DNA of 64,000 nucleotides. Source: Pristionchus mayeri (Eukaryota > Nematoda > Chromadorea > Rhabditida > Neodiplogasteridae). This document shows, piece after piece, positions 11,872 through 27,619 of the stretch (position 1 is the stretch's first letter; every line of letters starts with the position of its first letter). The position numbers and the translations under genes were made by a program. The notes under the pieces were generated by a model, which saw only the letters and a list, made by a program, of their open reading frames with translations, searched no databases and was not told where the DNA came from. The stretch is taken from contig BTRK01000003.1 of the NCBI GenBank assembly GCA_036245805.1, positions 23,215,292-23,279,291 of the forward strand, in the 5' to 3' direction.

Positions 11872-12472
11872 AAAGATAAAAAGAGTCGTTCATCGGAACT
11901 AAGCTTTTTGTAGCGTGATAAAGAACTGATGAAACGTCTATGACTATTGATGTATTGCATACAATTACAATATTGTAATATTCACAACAACAAAAGAACA
12001 ATAAATTCATAATTGTGGACCACGGGCACGGCAATTTTTTTATCAACACCCTGTTGAAAGAAATGGTCCCTTTCGCGAACATTTTTAAACACAGAAAGAC
12101 TTGCTAAAAATAGGAATACATAGATTTTCTACAGTAAACATACAGTATCTCTACAGTATATATTGCTACCTGATAAACAGCTAGGCATAGGTTGCCTGAG
12201 ATACGGTACATTTAATTTGAAAAGTTACCATCGTGCAGGAACGTATAATGCACCGCACTACCCTGATTGGCAATTTTTAGCGGACCATTTTTCTCTGGTG
12301 TGTTGATGAAAAAATTGCCGTGCACGGGAATAACAATCGCGCGCCTTCGCGTTTTAGTGACTCCGCCCACAAGGGGTACATGATGATTTTGAATCCTGTT
12401 CCTGTTGCACTCGCGTTCCGCTTGTTTTCGCTCCGTTTTATATTAAGTTTGACTTAATTTGAACATCATAGG
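11872..12472. other. Upstream region of RPT6 with a degraded inverted repeat
   Basis: The 600 bp between the unknown gene and RPT6 is AT-rich and has no coding signal. Most of it is taken up by the imperfect inverted repeat at 12014-12342, listed separately. The remainder contains a few TACAGTA-type motifs near 12130-12160. Confidence 0.6.
12014..12342. repeat. Imperfect terminal inverted repeat element upstream of RPT6
   Basis: The left arm GGGCACGGCAATTTTTTTAT CAACAC (12024 onwards) is mirrored on the right by GTGTTGATGAAAAAATTGCC GTGCACGGG (12299-12330). The wider flanks, about 60 bases, match at roughly three positions in four. It resembles an old MITE, and no target duplication could be read. 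Confidence 0.55.
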
Positions 12473-15918
<3,446 letters not shown>

Positions 15919-16420
15919 TGGATAATCTAATGAATGATCTGCTAATCCATCCCTATTTATTGTACTCGTCTATTGTGCATACACTTCATAAATGGGTTCC
16001 CGATGAATGGTGACTATACACAAAACACTTGGAATGAATGAGAGGAGCCACACATGGAATTCCAGAACGATGTGGTGGTTGAAGGCGTCTCTTCTTCCCT
16101 CAAAAGACGCATCCCATTTCGAGGAACTGTCTGACAGATGACACTGAAAGGAGAGGGGAGGAAGCTAATGGATAAGGGAGAGAAAGAGAAGGACGACTCA
16201 TCTAGTTAGTTGAGAGGATACTAGTACTCATTAGAAGGGAAGAATTAGCGATCGGAAGGGAGAGAGTGAGACTCCCCCAGTCTCTCTCTCCCTTGCTCTC
16301 CTCCCACCTCCCCTCTCCTCCCTCCCCTCAATCGATTGTGTAGGGAGAGAGCCCCTTCCCTCCCTCCCCACAAGACACTCCTCTGGTCTGTGGATGATCT
16401 ACTAGACGAGGGGAGATCCA
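15919..16420. other. RPT6-UBL3 interval
   Basis: This is about 500 bp with a 3' flank, then purine- and pyrimidine-rich low-complexity sequence (CTCTCTCCC tracts at 16255-16330). No gene is seen. The two flanking genes share a strand, so co-transcription is possible but not shown. Confidence 0.5.
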
Positions 16421-17666
16421 ATGGCTCAACTTCAATCCGTAAGTCTCCTTTTCTCTCAGACAGTTCCTCTTTTTCTCCTCAGTCACTTCTCTCTTTCAGT
16501 CGGAGGGAGTCACGGTGAAATTGGTGTTGGTTTGTGGGAAGTCGGCAGCCTTCCTCTTCCCTTCCACTTCCACTGCTGCTGAGATCACTGAGGCTGTCCA
16601 TGTGGACTGGCCAGCAGGTATCCCCTCCCTCCCTTCTCTCCCGAGATTACCCAATGGAAGAGAGAGGCATATGGAGTGAGAAGTGGCGCATCTCTGACCT
16701 CTCCCTCCACGAGACAGTTGTTCCTTTGACCTACCCCATCGCTTCTTTGTCCTCCCTCTTTGATAAGAGATTGATAGTGGTTCTATCGATGGGATCTCAT
16801 CCTTTGTCCACTCCCAGTTCTATCCGTCTCTTCCTTCCTTCCGGTATTTGTACGTGGTGATCTACCCGCGAGAGAGCATGTTTGACTAGGTCAGTAGTCC
16901 CTTGTTGAGTCATGAATGAATGGGACAGTCACACATCGAGAGTGAGGGGAGTGCGCCGTGCATGGGTGCACATACAACTCTGCCGGGGCAATTACTACTT
17001 CGCACAGCTCATCATCACCCTTCCGGGTGACCTGTTTTTACTCCTCTCCTCTCTTTCTCTCGGTCGCTTTGCCCGACCGCGATAATACAAACAACTGGGC
17101 TTGGACAGAAGACGGAAGTGTGAGAGAGACACTCGTGTGGTGTGGCAGAAGGTGCCTCGAGTGAATGAAAGAGAATTATTTATGACAAACGTCGCAATCC
17201 ACTAATTTTAATTGCTCCAGAATGGGAGGAGGAGATGGTAGAAAATTCGACGATGCTCAAGTTGATCTACCACGGTCGATTCCTGCACGGAAGTGTCTCC
17301 CTTCAGGTATACGATAGTCGATGATCGTGAGGGGGAAGAATCAATAGAAGTGGCGGAAGAGGAGATGTTTTTGTTTGATTTCCCCCCTTTGATTGGTGTC
17401 GTTGCTAAGCGGAGGTTGTATAGTCGTCTCCATTCTTTCCTAGTGATGATGCAACTGCAGACACTCGGTTTCGAGCCCGGAAGTGCCACTGCGATGCATC
17501 TGGTCACCCGTGAAAGCTTACCCCAACCAGACGCCAAAGGTACCGTAGTCTCCATCCTACCGTACTCCTGATTAGAGATCACATCACTCGAATCAGACAA
17601 CGCTATTCAGAGAAGCAATCGAATCGCAAACAGAGACGGTGTTGTAATTGCTGTTCCCTCTCGTGA
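16421..17666 (+). CDS. UBL3: UBL3/MUB-like membrane-anchored ubiquitin-fold protein
   Basis: UBL3 (MUB) proteins are ubiquitin-fold proteins tethered to membranes by C-terminal lipidation. In other animals UBL3 affects protein sorting to small extracellular vesicles. The exons read MAQLQS, then EGVTVKLVLVCGKSAAFLFP, then EITEAVHVDWPAEWEEEMVE, NSTMLKLIYHGRFLHGSVSL, GSATAMHLVTRESLPQP, and a basic tail ending RRCCNCCSLS. The phrase LIYHGRFLHG and the DWP..WEEE block are typical of the family. The tail uses the acceptor ..TTAGAG before 17579. With it, the last four residues CSLS form a CaaX box, and three more cysteines sit next to it. The length is about 129 residues against 117 in human. The stop is TGA at 17664. 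Confidence 0.88.
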
Positions 17667-18689
17667 AGAAAAAGGAAGAACGGGTCCTTCCACTCGTCGG
17701 CCTCACTCATTGCACCCACTGCACTACCCACTACACTATGGCGAGGGCGACGTTCTCGATTGCCAATGAGAGACTTCAACTATAATCGCCTCCAATACAC
17801 GGTTCACCATCCCCCTTGTGAGTATCGATCCAATCAGTCTTTCATCTACTGTATTCACAATGATTCTCGTATTCTTCGAATCAAAAAGTGCGTGTTTAGC
17901 TTGTTATTTCGCTACTTTTTTCCTATATTTAAAGGGAACAATCTCATTCTGTCACCTCATTCTTCGTTGCTCCATCTAAGTCATACCCTCACACACTTTA
18001 ACAACGCCACTAGAATTGGAAGGTCTGTCTCGTATCAACGATTCCGCTGCTTCTTCCCACTCTTTCTCTCCATTCACACTTGTGATATCCCGGCTATTTT
18101 CATTCGTTTTTGTCCACATACAAAGTAATATTCCCATAAAGTAATCAATTTATTCCAAGAATGGTACAAAACGTGATTCAGTGGGTATCTCAGAAAAGTT
18201 CAATGGGCCTACAAACCGGAAACCCGTTAGTGTGGAAGTGGAATGGAAGGGGAGAGAAGGGACTGCTACTCTCACATCTTAGACTGGTAGAAAGAGATGA
18301 GACTCCTCGTGATCTCATTCCACGATGAGGGTCGAGTCACACGAGGAGCGAGCCATGACGAGAGCTGAACAGAACACATCTCTCACCCACTCCACCCCCC
18401 CCCCTCCCTCCTCTATCAGTCCTCATACTCATCACCACCATCCACCTATACTTCTTCCATAACTCGACAATCTTCGCTCTTCTCTTTCCACTTCCGCTCC
18501 CCCCCCCCCCTCCTCCCTCTCTCTCTCTCTCCCTCGCTCTCTATCGAACAGATGCATTCGATGAGAAAACAAGAAAGAATCTGAGATTCTCGAATACATT
18601 CATTTCTCCTTCTCTTCTCTTCTCTTCCTTCTCATTACATTCAATCACAATCCTTCCCACAACCTCTCATTTTCTTCTCTTTCACACGT
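17667..18689. other. Convergent intergenic region UBL3 / CHL1
   Basis: This is about 1 kb between two convergent 3' ends. It has no convincing coding sequence. It contains a C run near 18396-18405, another near 18499-18510, and CTCT-rich low-complexity sequence at 18510-18700. Confidence 0.55.
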
Positions 18690-21600
18690 CTATTCATTCT
18701 GGTAAATGAGGAAATGTGATTAGCGATTAGTGATTAGCGATTGATGACGTCATTCTCTTCATTTCCCCCATCCACTCACTTTTCCTTCTCGTGCACTTGC
18801 AAATCGATGGTCGACGAGGAGGATCGAGGCCCAATCATTTCGATGTCTGCAGAGAAGTCCTCTCGGATACTGGGAATGCCCTCTCTCCCTCTTCTACCAA
18901 ATCATTCCTTCACAGGGAGAGTACATCTAATGAGTGAGATTGAGAATCAGCTGTCCTTCTCCTTTTCTTCTCCTTCGATTCTCGCGCACTCACGGGAAAA
19001 GTTCGAGACACAAAACAATCTCTGAGGTGTTCGAAAATACGAGAGAAGGGTAGGAAGAGGGAGAGGAGAGAGGGAATACGATTACGAGATGGAGACACTC
19101 TAGAGAACCACGAAGGGAAGAGAACTGTCGAGTGGGGGGGGGGGGGGGGGGGGGCTCCCACCTCAATGCCCTTCCGACTGCCTGATTGACGGCGTGCCAA
19201 CAGAGTGACTCGTACAACTCGTTGCCTCTACCCGATCGTTGCCCCTCCAGGTACTGCAATCACTCCCTCCCCCTGCCCCCCTCTCTCTCCCTCCCTCCAC
19301 CTTCATCCTCTCCTGCAATTCGACACTTCCTCTGTTGGCATACGGAAGACCGACGACGATGACACTTCGACCGAGGTCGTCGTTGAAGTTTATTCCTCAA
19401 TCGAGAACAACTCACTTGATTACCCAATAAAAGGTCAAGTAGGAGATCGATGAATCTTCTATTACGATCATTGAGGATGACCGATGGGAGTATGATACCT
19501 TCTGAGAGTCTTCCTCCCATCACAGCGAAGAGCAGAGCTCCCTTCGGAGATCGAGCTGCCCGTGAGTACTCCACCAGCAGCTTCGAAGCATCCTGAGCAC
19601 CCTGCTTCTCCGTGAAGAGTGACTTGGCTGTCTGGAATGGAGTGATGGAGAGGAAGAGATGAGTGAGGGGAAGGGACCTCGAATGCCTTCATTTGGTTCG
19701 TATTCTCGCAGTGGAGAAGGAAAGTGGAGAGGAATGAGTAAGAGGGGAAGAAGATCACTGTGCCGGAGGGAGAGAGACGAGTGAGCGAGAGCAGGGAGGA
19801 ACACAGCGAGGTAAGGACCTGAGACGCACCATTGCAATACTACACTACTACACTCTGCACACCTGGCATCCAACTCAACAATTGATATTCACTCAACCCA
19901 AACGTGTGATTATTAATGAACTACGTGCCTGTACATTTCCTCTGTTCTCCATCTTCAACTCGAGTCTTTGCCCGTCACTGCCCGATCCTGTGCAGATCAA
20001 ATTTGATAGTGTAAGGATACTGTAGACTCTAATAGTCATCAATCGATAATCTTCTCTCACCGATAACCATCGCCAGTACATTCTCATTGGGAACGACGTG
20101 ACTGCACGAGAAGCGGGAGATGGAAGTGGAGGGAGATTCTAGAAGGGAAATACGGTAAGAGATCTCCCTTATCGATCCATTACTGACTGTGAGTTAGGGC
20201 AGCGACTAGCACTCCCGCTGGCTCCATCGTTCCCCCCACCAGAAGAGAGGAGTGAGTGAGAGAGACCAGAGACTGCAGACGAGCTCCCGGATTCAGCAGA
20301 ATGAACTTCAGACTGAGAGGGGGGAGTACTGTAGTCTGCTCATTTATTGGATACGGTACCTCTTCTTATTCGGGTCGGGTTCCACTAGTACTCTTCCATC
20401 TTCACATGGATTAAGCAACGAATCGAGGAATGACTTTATGGCGAAGAGAGGAGAACCCATTCGTTGAGGAGGAGCGACGGAGGGAGAAGGAGGAGGGGGT
20501 GCTGGGGAATCGATCGATATTCAGAATGGACTATTATGGTACCCACCTTCTTCCTTCTTCTTCTTAGCCAGCAATGAAGCCAAACCAGAGGAATTCTCCT
20601 TTTGATCTCTGATAAAGAGTATATGAATACGGTGCCCCTCAGTGGAGTGAAACTAGCCTGACTCCTCCCCTGAGTGCTCGTAGATGGAATCCGTGCGTCT
20701 TCCTGCATAAATCCACTTTCTCCATATAGTCAGAGATGGCGAAGAGGGAGATCTCCACCAGATTGCACTGCAATCCCTTCCTCCCCTCCTCCCCTCCTCC
20801 CTCCTCCTCCCTTCTCCCTCCTCTTCCCCTCTCCTCACCTTCAGAATGATCTCCTCGATCTTCAGTGTACTCGCGCTCTTCACATTTCTGAGATATCGAA
20901 TTAAATAATTCGAAAGGGAGAATTTATTCCGACCTGAGGAATGCTTCGAGAGCGGCGACGAAAGTGATGAGCAGTCTGATATTTGCCAGATTCCTCGCAG
21001 AGAGTCGCAGTCGGAACTGATCTATAAACCCATGACACCGTACCCCAGACTACAGTATCCCCCTACCGCAGTACTGACGGAGAAGGGAGAGGGCGGCAGT
21101 CAACGTCGGCAGACTCAGTTCACTAGTGTAGAGGGCGCCTACAGTACTCGATCAAGGGCTATTGGGAAAGTGCACGACTCACCGATCGTCTGGATGACAT
21201 TGTGAGCCTCGTCGATGATGACGACGTTGTCTTTGATGTCGATTCCCCACGATGCACGAGTCTTCTCATGGAGGAGTACCTGAGACTACTGTAGTTCACG
21301 CAGCATATCAATAAATAACTGACTTGGTACGGTAAGAGGACCAGTTCAGCAAGCGGAATCGATCGACGGGAGGCGAAGTAGGGACAGGCGAGTGAGTCCT
21401 TGCCTTCCTTCACTACCTACAATCAATCGAATATCTCTATCTCGCCGTACTTCTACCGTACCTCACTGGCAGTTGTGAGTCTACACGAGAGAATCTCATT
21501 TGTCAGTGCTTCAATTGCGTCCGCTTTGTAGTACTCACACGAACACGCAGAGATACGAGCTGCTTTCTGAGTATTATCGATTAGCATAACCTTGATCTAC

Positions 21601-22560
21601 CTCTTTGTCTGGTTGTTCTCGACAGACCTTGGGTGGTTGTCCCTCTTGATTCCTCTTCTTGGTAGTAGTCTTCTTCCTCAGTTCCATGCATCTCTCATTC
21701 ACGAGTGAATTGTTCTTCAGTGCCACTACTTCCTCATTCACACACAGAATCGATCGAGAAGCGAGAGAGACAACTCGGGGCCGGAACCTGCAGTCATCGA
21801 TACTCCTTTCTACCGTAGTCCATACCCACCGTGTTTTCCCTAACTCCTGCAGTATCTGGTCTAGTTGGGAATGTGTTCTGGAAGCATAGAATATCTTCTT
21901 GCACGTTAGCTGTTCTTCCTCTCTCTTCTCTTGATCTACCTCCATCTCTTCCTCCACCAAACACTGCAATGAATCGATAATGTAAACCAATATTCTAAAA
22001 TAGTTCAACATCATCATCATCTTCCTCTGTCTCCTTCTTCTTCTCCCTTCCTCCTCTTTCTTTCTTCTCCTCTCTTCGCTCTTCGGCCTTCCTCCAATCG
22101 ATTGATCACTTCTTCTCTCTTCTCAATTACCTACCGTATTCTCTCTTTCACTTTGTCTCTCTTCTCCATTTCATTCCTCGCTTCCTCTTTCAATATATCC
22201 TTTTCTCTCTTTTTCTTGTATGCCACCATCCAATCCTTCAATAGACATCATTCGTGAGGGTGTCCACTCCTTCCATCCTCACCTTCTCTTCCTCTCCCTC
22301 TTCCTTCTCTTCCATTATCTCCTTCATTCGTTCTTCCTCCTTCTGATTCTGCTTCTCCATCCAACTGAGAGTGGCGCAAAGGACAGAGAGAGATTTCCCT
22401 CAACGGATAGATCTCCCATCGTTGCCCTTCTACTCTTCTCACCCGTTCCAGTGGGAGACTCGAAGATCCCCGTTCTCTTCTCTTCCAGACACTTATCAAG
22501 AGCCCTCATCAAATCCAATTGGATCGCATACGGTGGATAGGGGAAGGAAAACTCTTCCAT
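18690..22560 (-). CDS. DDX11: DDX11/CHL1-type iron-sulfur DEAH DNA helicase
   Basis: CHL1/DDX11 is a 5'-3' superfamily 2 DNA helicase with a 4Fe-4S cluster, needed for sister-chromatid cohesion and fork stability. It starts [20 protein letters not shown] (Q motif) with [18 protein letters not shown](S), which is Walker A. The exon at 21885-21960 gives [20 protein letters not shown] (motif Ia). [19 protein letters not shown] belongs to the FeS region. [16 protein letters not shown] (about 21190-21230) is the DEAH box. [16 protein letters not shown] (about 19500-19540) is motif V, and [26 protein letters not shown] is motif VI, with the exon junction between 18857 and 19163. A 21-G run lies in that intron. 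The extreme C-terminus is uncertain: the last exon may read only a few residues to a stop near 18690, or read through to 18759. HAT1 lies 334 bp upstream on the same strand. Confidence 0.87.
19134..19154 (+). repeat. G homopolymer, 21 bases, in a CHL1 intron
   Basis: An uninterrupted G run lies on the plus strand between the exons carrying helicase motif VI. On the transcribed RNA it is a C run. Confidence 0.9.
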
Positions 22561-22894
22561 ATCACCTTCTTTTGCTTTTAAACTTCATTTGCCGCATACA
22601 CAAAATATATCAAGTAATTTTCATAGAGAAGTAAACTATTTACGGATATTTCTTACATTGTTTTGTAAAGGATCTGTTTATCTACAGAAACATGCATTCA
22701 CAATTGTCAGCGAGCGTTAAACGAATAAGCAAAATAATCTATTATAGTAGTTACCGTAGACTGATTAGTTAATGGAGATCAAGTGAAATGGTGTGGAGTA
22801 TAAACGGGTTGCAAACATAAAATATATTCAACGGATCAAAAGAAGAGGGGAGTTAGCACAGTGTGTATTTATTTGAAAGTAAGTTAGGATAGTC
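22561..22894. other. HAT1-CHL1 intercistronic region
   Basis: This is 334 bp of AT-rich DNA between the HAT1 stop and the CHL1 start, both on the minus strand. Nothing coding is seen. The spacing fits a nematode operon, but no clear acceptor is visible directly in front of the CHL1 ATG. Confidence 0.45.
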
Positions 22895-25103
22895 TCAGAC
22901 GATTTTGGGGTATTTGTCCATCCTGTGGATGGTCTTCTTGTACACTTCGACCTCTGCCTCATACATCTGCTGCAGTTGCTTCTGCTTCTCTTCCATCGAG
23001 GGAGTCGAGGCTGCCACCTCAATTCATTCCCCCATCGAGTGAAGGGGAGGTATAGGGAGTACCTGCTGTATCTCTTCCTCTTCTAGTGCTGCATTCAGCT
23101 TCTTCCAGTCTTTGTCAGTGCGGCGCATGGGAATGTCCAGACGTCTGCAAGTGTAAACCAATTAATTGAACAAACTGCATCATATCATCCATCAACTTTC
23201 ATCAAAATTAACTGAATATTTCAGCATTAAAATTACCTTGCGCTCGAGCTTGATCTTTCGTAATATTTAATAGTCAATTATGGAGTGGCCCATCCCATCT
23301 CGTAACTAGAATAGGTTTGAGACCAACTTCTTTACGTCCAATCGATACTGCTTCAGACCAGCCTCGTCCTTCTTCCCGATAGAACGAAGACGGAGAATTT
23401 CGTAGATTCGTCGACATTGTCTCTGGAAAAAGTAGAGTAAACTTTCTATGTACTATAATGTTGAGGGATTCAAGAGTGGCATAACATAAGCATAACATTA
23501 TATTTTTAAAAAAGTTGAACCAAGCATACCGAAAACACTAACAAGTGTATTTAGTTCAACTGTAATGGCAGTGCTGTAGTAATGACAGTACCTTGTTAGT
23601 CTTGAATGTCTTATTGGCGGCAGTGTACATCTCCTCAGTGAATCCCTCCTTCAACTTCTCGAGCGAGAATTCGGGTAGGGCAGAGAGGTTGATGGCCTCC
23701 ACGTAGTCACGCAGATATAGGAATCCATCCGCAGGGTCCTCAGCTAATTACCGGTTTGGTATTATTTAGCCAACTCTTCCTTTAGTAGGGACGGAATTGT
23801 CAACACAGGGCTCAGGAATTGGGATGGTTGCTTACTTATTTATTGTTGATATGGGAAGGATCAGATGTTCTCATTAGGACACATAGTTCACTCACCAGTC
23901 ACATCCTTCACTTCTTTCATCGTGGCGAGATCCTGGTAGATGCGATGGAGGAACGACGCACCGATGCCGCATCTGAACTCAGTAGATGAACAAGGCCAAA
24001 CAATTTCTAGCCAATCAATTATCAACTCACGCTCTATATTGCGGGAGGAGGAGAATCTGAGCTATGCGAGGACGAATTTTCTCGGGATATCCGTAGAAGC
24101 GATAGAGCGAACACTGATACAGACGCTTGCTTTCATTTCACGAGAACGCGCAGAAGACGGGACAATAAATCTTTTAAAATCTTACATATCCAGCCAGCGC
24201 GTAAGTGTGTCCATCAATTCCGTCCGTTCGTCGACGAGACTCGTATCTGCAAAAAAAGAGACCATTCACGATATAGTATGAAATGTTTACGAATGGCTTT
24301 CATGCATGGTAAACTAACATGAAATAGTGCATCCACTTGTCGTCCGAGTTATCAGTGTATTCTGCAGCATGAATATACCAGAGGGCGAGAGTCTGAGCAC
24401 GAGTGAGATATCGATCAAATTCGGGATCCGAATCATCCTTCCTGCAGAGAATTTCATGCGACTATAAATATTTCTGCATTTTTAAAACGTACAATACTAA
24501 GTAAAGACTCACTTATAGATCTCGTAGTCCTTTCCTCCATTTGAGAACTTCGCAATCAATTCTCCGTATGGCTTAAAGTTATCTTCTTTAGCCAGTACCG
24601 CTCTGAATTCATCAATGGATTCCACTTGCATTTCCATCTGCTCTACTGGCAGTTGGTTTTTCAGCTTCACCATTATGTCGTCTGCCTGCAAGTCATTTTG
24701 CTATCGCAGCCCATCCATTGCAACTCCGAACCTTAACTCCTTCCTTGGCCTCATCCATCTTCTTGTTATACTTGATTATGGGGTAGCACTTCATTGAGGC
24801 TTCAGAATACACAATTGTCAATGACAAATCCTTGTACCCAACGATGTTTTCACTAAAAGACTTTTCAATTATCCATAGCAAATAAAATTTCCCACCTATC
24901 TCCGAAGTGCTGATAGACGTACTCTGGAGCATATTCCTCTGCGCGATCGATCTTATCGGCATCTCGAACTAGAATTTCAACCAATTAACGAGCGAAAATG
25001 ATAAATTTATAGTACCGAATTTCAGGCTGACGCATTCGAGTCCGTCAGCGACGTACTCATTATTTGATGAAGATGGGATACCATCGATGTCCATTTGTAC
25101 CAT
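22895..25103 (-). CDS. HAT1: HAT1, type B histone acetyltransferase
   Basis: HAT1 acetylates newly made histone H4 on K5 and K12 before chromatin assembly, usually with an RbAp46/48 partner. The start MVQMDIDGIPSSSNNEYVAD lies 4 bases after TTTCTTTCAG, a good trans-splice acceptor. The exons continue through CVSLKF..DKIDRAEEYAPEYVYQHFGD (N-terminal domain), VGYKDLSLTIVYSEAS, DNFKPYGELIAKFSNGGKDY, EYTDNSDDKWMHYF (HAT1-typical), GHTYALAGY, then PEKIRPRIAQILLLPQYR, EDPADGFLYLRDYVEAIN (the DPS..LRD acetyltransferase loop), FSLEKLKEGFTEEMYTAANK, and a coiled tail ending HRMDKYPKIV at 22898. Length (about 390-400) and domain order fit. Very likely HAT1. Confidence 0.92.
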
Positions 25104-25749
25104 GCTACTGAAAGAAAACTGTCATTAAAAAAAGGCACAACAACATACATATCAATAATTTTTTATCAGTTAAAAAATATTTGTTCAAATTTCGAGCGGG
25201 AAAGACTCGCCAACTCCGGTTGTAACGCAGGATGCGCGCAAAGCTGCGCTGCCAACGCACTCTTCATTTTCATACTCTCTTGTCGTGGATACTCAGGGAG
25301 AACGAGTGCGCAACGAGGAGCTTCGCGGCGCGCATGCTGCGTTATATAACCGGAGAATATTGCAATCTGTCGGCCTTAAAGACAGACGACCAAAACGATC
25401 AATTCGCAAAATACACGCTTCCCCATATGTGTGTTTTGCAAATTGTTAAACCTTGTTTCGTCACCGGCGCACTTTTTCGAATTGAGTTCCTTAGTAGACT
25501 AGTATCGATTGGCCATTTCGTTTTTCTCACGTGTATTCCATGTGCTATAATTAAACCATTACCGATTTACGTCGCACTTCCGCGTGTCCACGCGTGATAT
25601 TTATTCACACGGTTTCTATTCTTGTCCATTGTAGCAGCTCTCTCTTGGAATACACTGGATCACAGTCACATTATGGTCTCAAGCTATGCGAGACAGTGAC
25701 TGTCGAGGGTCTGCCGTGTCTCTATCATTCGCGCGTCTCTTCCCAACCA
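25104..25749. promoter_or_regulatory. Divergent region between HAT1 and an unknown gene
   Basis: These 646 bp lie between two start codons that point away from each other. The region includes the 145-bp inverted repeat at 25212-25356. A weak open frame (25232-25597) overlaps the repeat and shows no family resemblance, so it is not called. Confidence 0.45.
25212..25356. repeat. GC-rich foldback inverted repeat between divergent genes
   Basis: The left arm begins ACTCCGGTTGTAACGCAGGATGCGCGC, spaced over 25214-25240. The right arm ends GCGCGCATGCTGCGTTATATAACCGGAG at 25356, and further matches run inward to GCACTC/GAGTGC. The arms differ by small insertions. It resembles an old foldback MITE. 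No target duplication was found. Confidence 0.6.
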
Positions 25750-27314
25750 ATGGGACTGCGTCGGGACGGTGCGGAGAACGCTATGAATCCCGATTACGAG
25801 CCGGGACGATCCAGATCAAGAGAAGACAATGGAAAGAACAATGAGGAGAAACACCATCGGTGAGTACCGTCTCTATCCTCATCTTTTGCCAGTTTCATTA
25901 TATGTTAGACTTTTTAGACTAACTTATAACTTTGTAGAATCTCTGGTGAGAAGGGTCTTAATGGATCTCGTCCCGTTCCGTTGGAGAAACCTTTGAGTGT
26001 CATTATTAATAGGAATGACGTGAGTTGCTTTCACTTATTTCCGGATTGTTTATGTAATGTAAAATGAATTTCAATCTTTAAAGAAACCCATATCATGATA
26101 GATGTGATTTGTAACCGTACATTCGGGTGTGAAGCTTTCAGGAGTACCACAGGGAGGGGTGGCAATTTGTTTATGCCAGACGCCTGTCATATGAACTTTT
26201 GAAGTGTGAAATAAATTTATTTCAGAGCTTCGAGAACGGTCATTATCCTACTCCTAAAGGGGCGTACAACCATCTTTTGGATCAAGAATTCACCAAGAAA
26301 GCACTCGATGTAAGAACTTTAAAAATTCTTCACCAGAACTGACTTTTCCCGACTGTAATGAAAGATGAATGAGTTCGTATTTCCACTTTCGAGGTTTAGG
26401 TATTTGTTTCTTGCAGGCGGTTCACGGTCATTCCGTAGTGCCTACTCCCGTTTCGGTTGCCCACTCTGGCCCATCCACTTCCTCGTCTGTTCAGAATACG
26501 CCGTCATTCACTACACCCACCAAGTATGAATACTACTCCTAATTTGAGCGTCTGATTCCAAATGTGTGAGCAATTGATTCCATTTGTTGTAATTACGAAA
26601 GGTTGCCTTATTTCAGAACTTCAAGTCGACAAGAGCAGACGATGAAGAGACGAAATCTCGCAGAGAAGATTGACAAATTAAGAGAGGGCAATAGGATGGA
26701 CACATTCATATCTCAGGTAATCATTTTCGTTGCTTCTTTTTTGCTTCTCCAAGCTAACTTATTGATGTAGGTATTAGAAATTTGTATAATACACTTTCAG
26801 CTTGATTTCTCTACTCCGAATCAGATCTGTTTGAATGTGAGGAGGTATGCGCGGTATGATAACCGCAATATACCGGAGAAGATGCGGACATTTATCATGG
26901 AAGGATCTGATGTGAGTTAGACTTCCTTTTGAAGTCAGTGATATCTAGAGTTTGGTAATATTCACATTTTGTGAAGGATCATTAATTTATTATATTTTTG
27001 TTTAAAGATGCTACATGATTAGTTTTATTAATCCACAATGAGTTATCCTCAAAATGGAAGGATGTTGTTGCAGTCACCGATGGCGACTGTTAAGAGGAGT
27101 ACTGTACCTTCGAGTAGGAATGTACCAGCTGAAGTGGATGGAGATGCGACGGATTATGAAGATCTAGAAGAGAATGACGAGTAAGTAGATTCATTATCAA
27201 TTGGTCTACTCACTTAATCGTTTCAAAGAAGAAGAAGAACATTCCAATTGTTATTGGAGCTTCATTGTGAGTGAGATTCAACAATTACGAAACATGTTAA
27301 TGAAGAACTTGTAA
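25750..27314 (+). CDS. Unrecognised nuclear-type protein, Ser/Thr-Pro-rich with basic helical segment
   Basis: I do not recognise a family. Exons splice in frame from MGLRRDGAENAMNPDYEPGR (an ATG at 25784 is an alternative). Next come SRPVPLEKPLSVIINRND, then GHYPTPKGAYNHLLDQEF, a Ser/Thr-rich stretch (SVVPTPVSVAHSGPSTSSS), a basic helical segment (RRNLAEKIDKLREGNRMDTF), QLDFSTPNQICLNVRRYARY, and an acidic end (DGDATDYEDLEENDEEEE) before the stop at 27312. Introns of about 50-120 bp have good GTAAG/TTGCAG ends. It is divergent from HAT1, and 305 bp upstream of the PEHE-like gene on the same strand. The composition suggests a nuclear regulatory protein; that is inference only. Confidence 0.6.
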
Positions 27315-27619
27315 GAAATAATAATATATGGGGATTAGCTTTAGTATATACCTGAAATGAGTATTCCGCGGACCAATATCTCTCTACAATGTGTCTGGGA
27401 AGACCTCGGATGGGTGGGAAAGGATATGGAACTACAAGGGTGTCACTTTTGGGTAACCTGTAATTTTCTCCTGAGGTATTCTGGGTCTGTTTTGCTGAAA
27501 ATTGTTATTGGGGAGGAGGGAAATTATATTGTGCATGCATGTATAGGCCAAGATTAACAATATGTTTTTGCCCACTTGAAAATGGATAGGTAGTTGATAA
27601 GTTAGGTTCCGTTGTGTGA
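27315..27619. other. Short intergenic region
   Basis: This is about 300 bp without recognisable coding sequence between two same-strand genes. A small open frame at 27357-27557 has no support. Confidence 0.4.

Noticed and set aside
25232..25597. 121-codon frame next to HAT1
   Set aside because: It overlaps the inverted repeat and has no family resemblance. The HAT1 start and acceptor point the other way.
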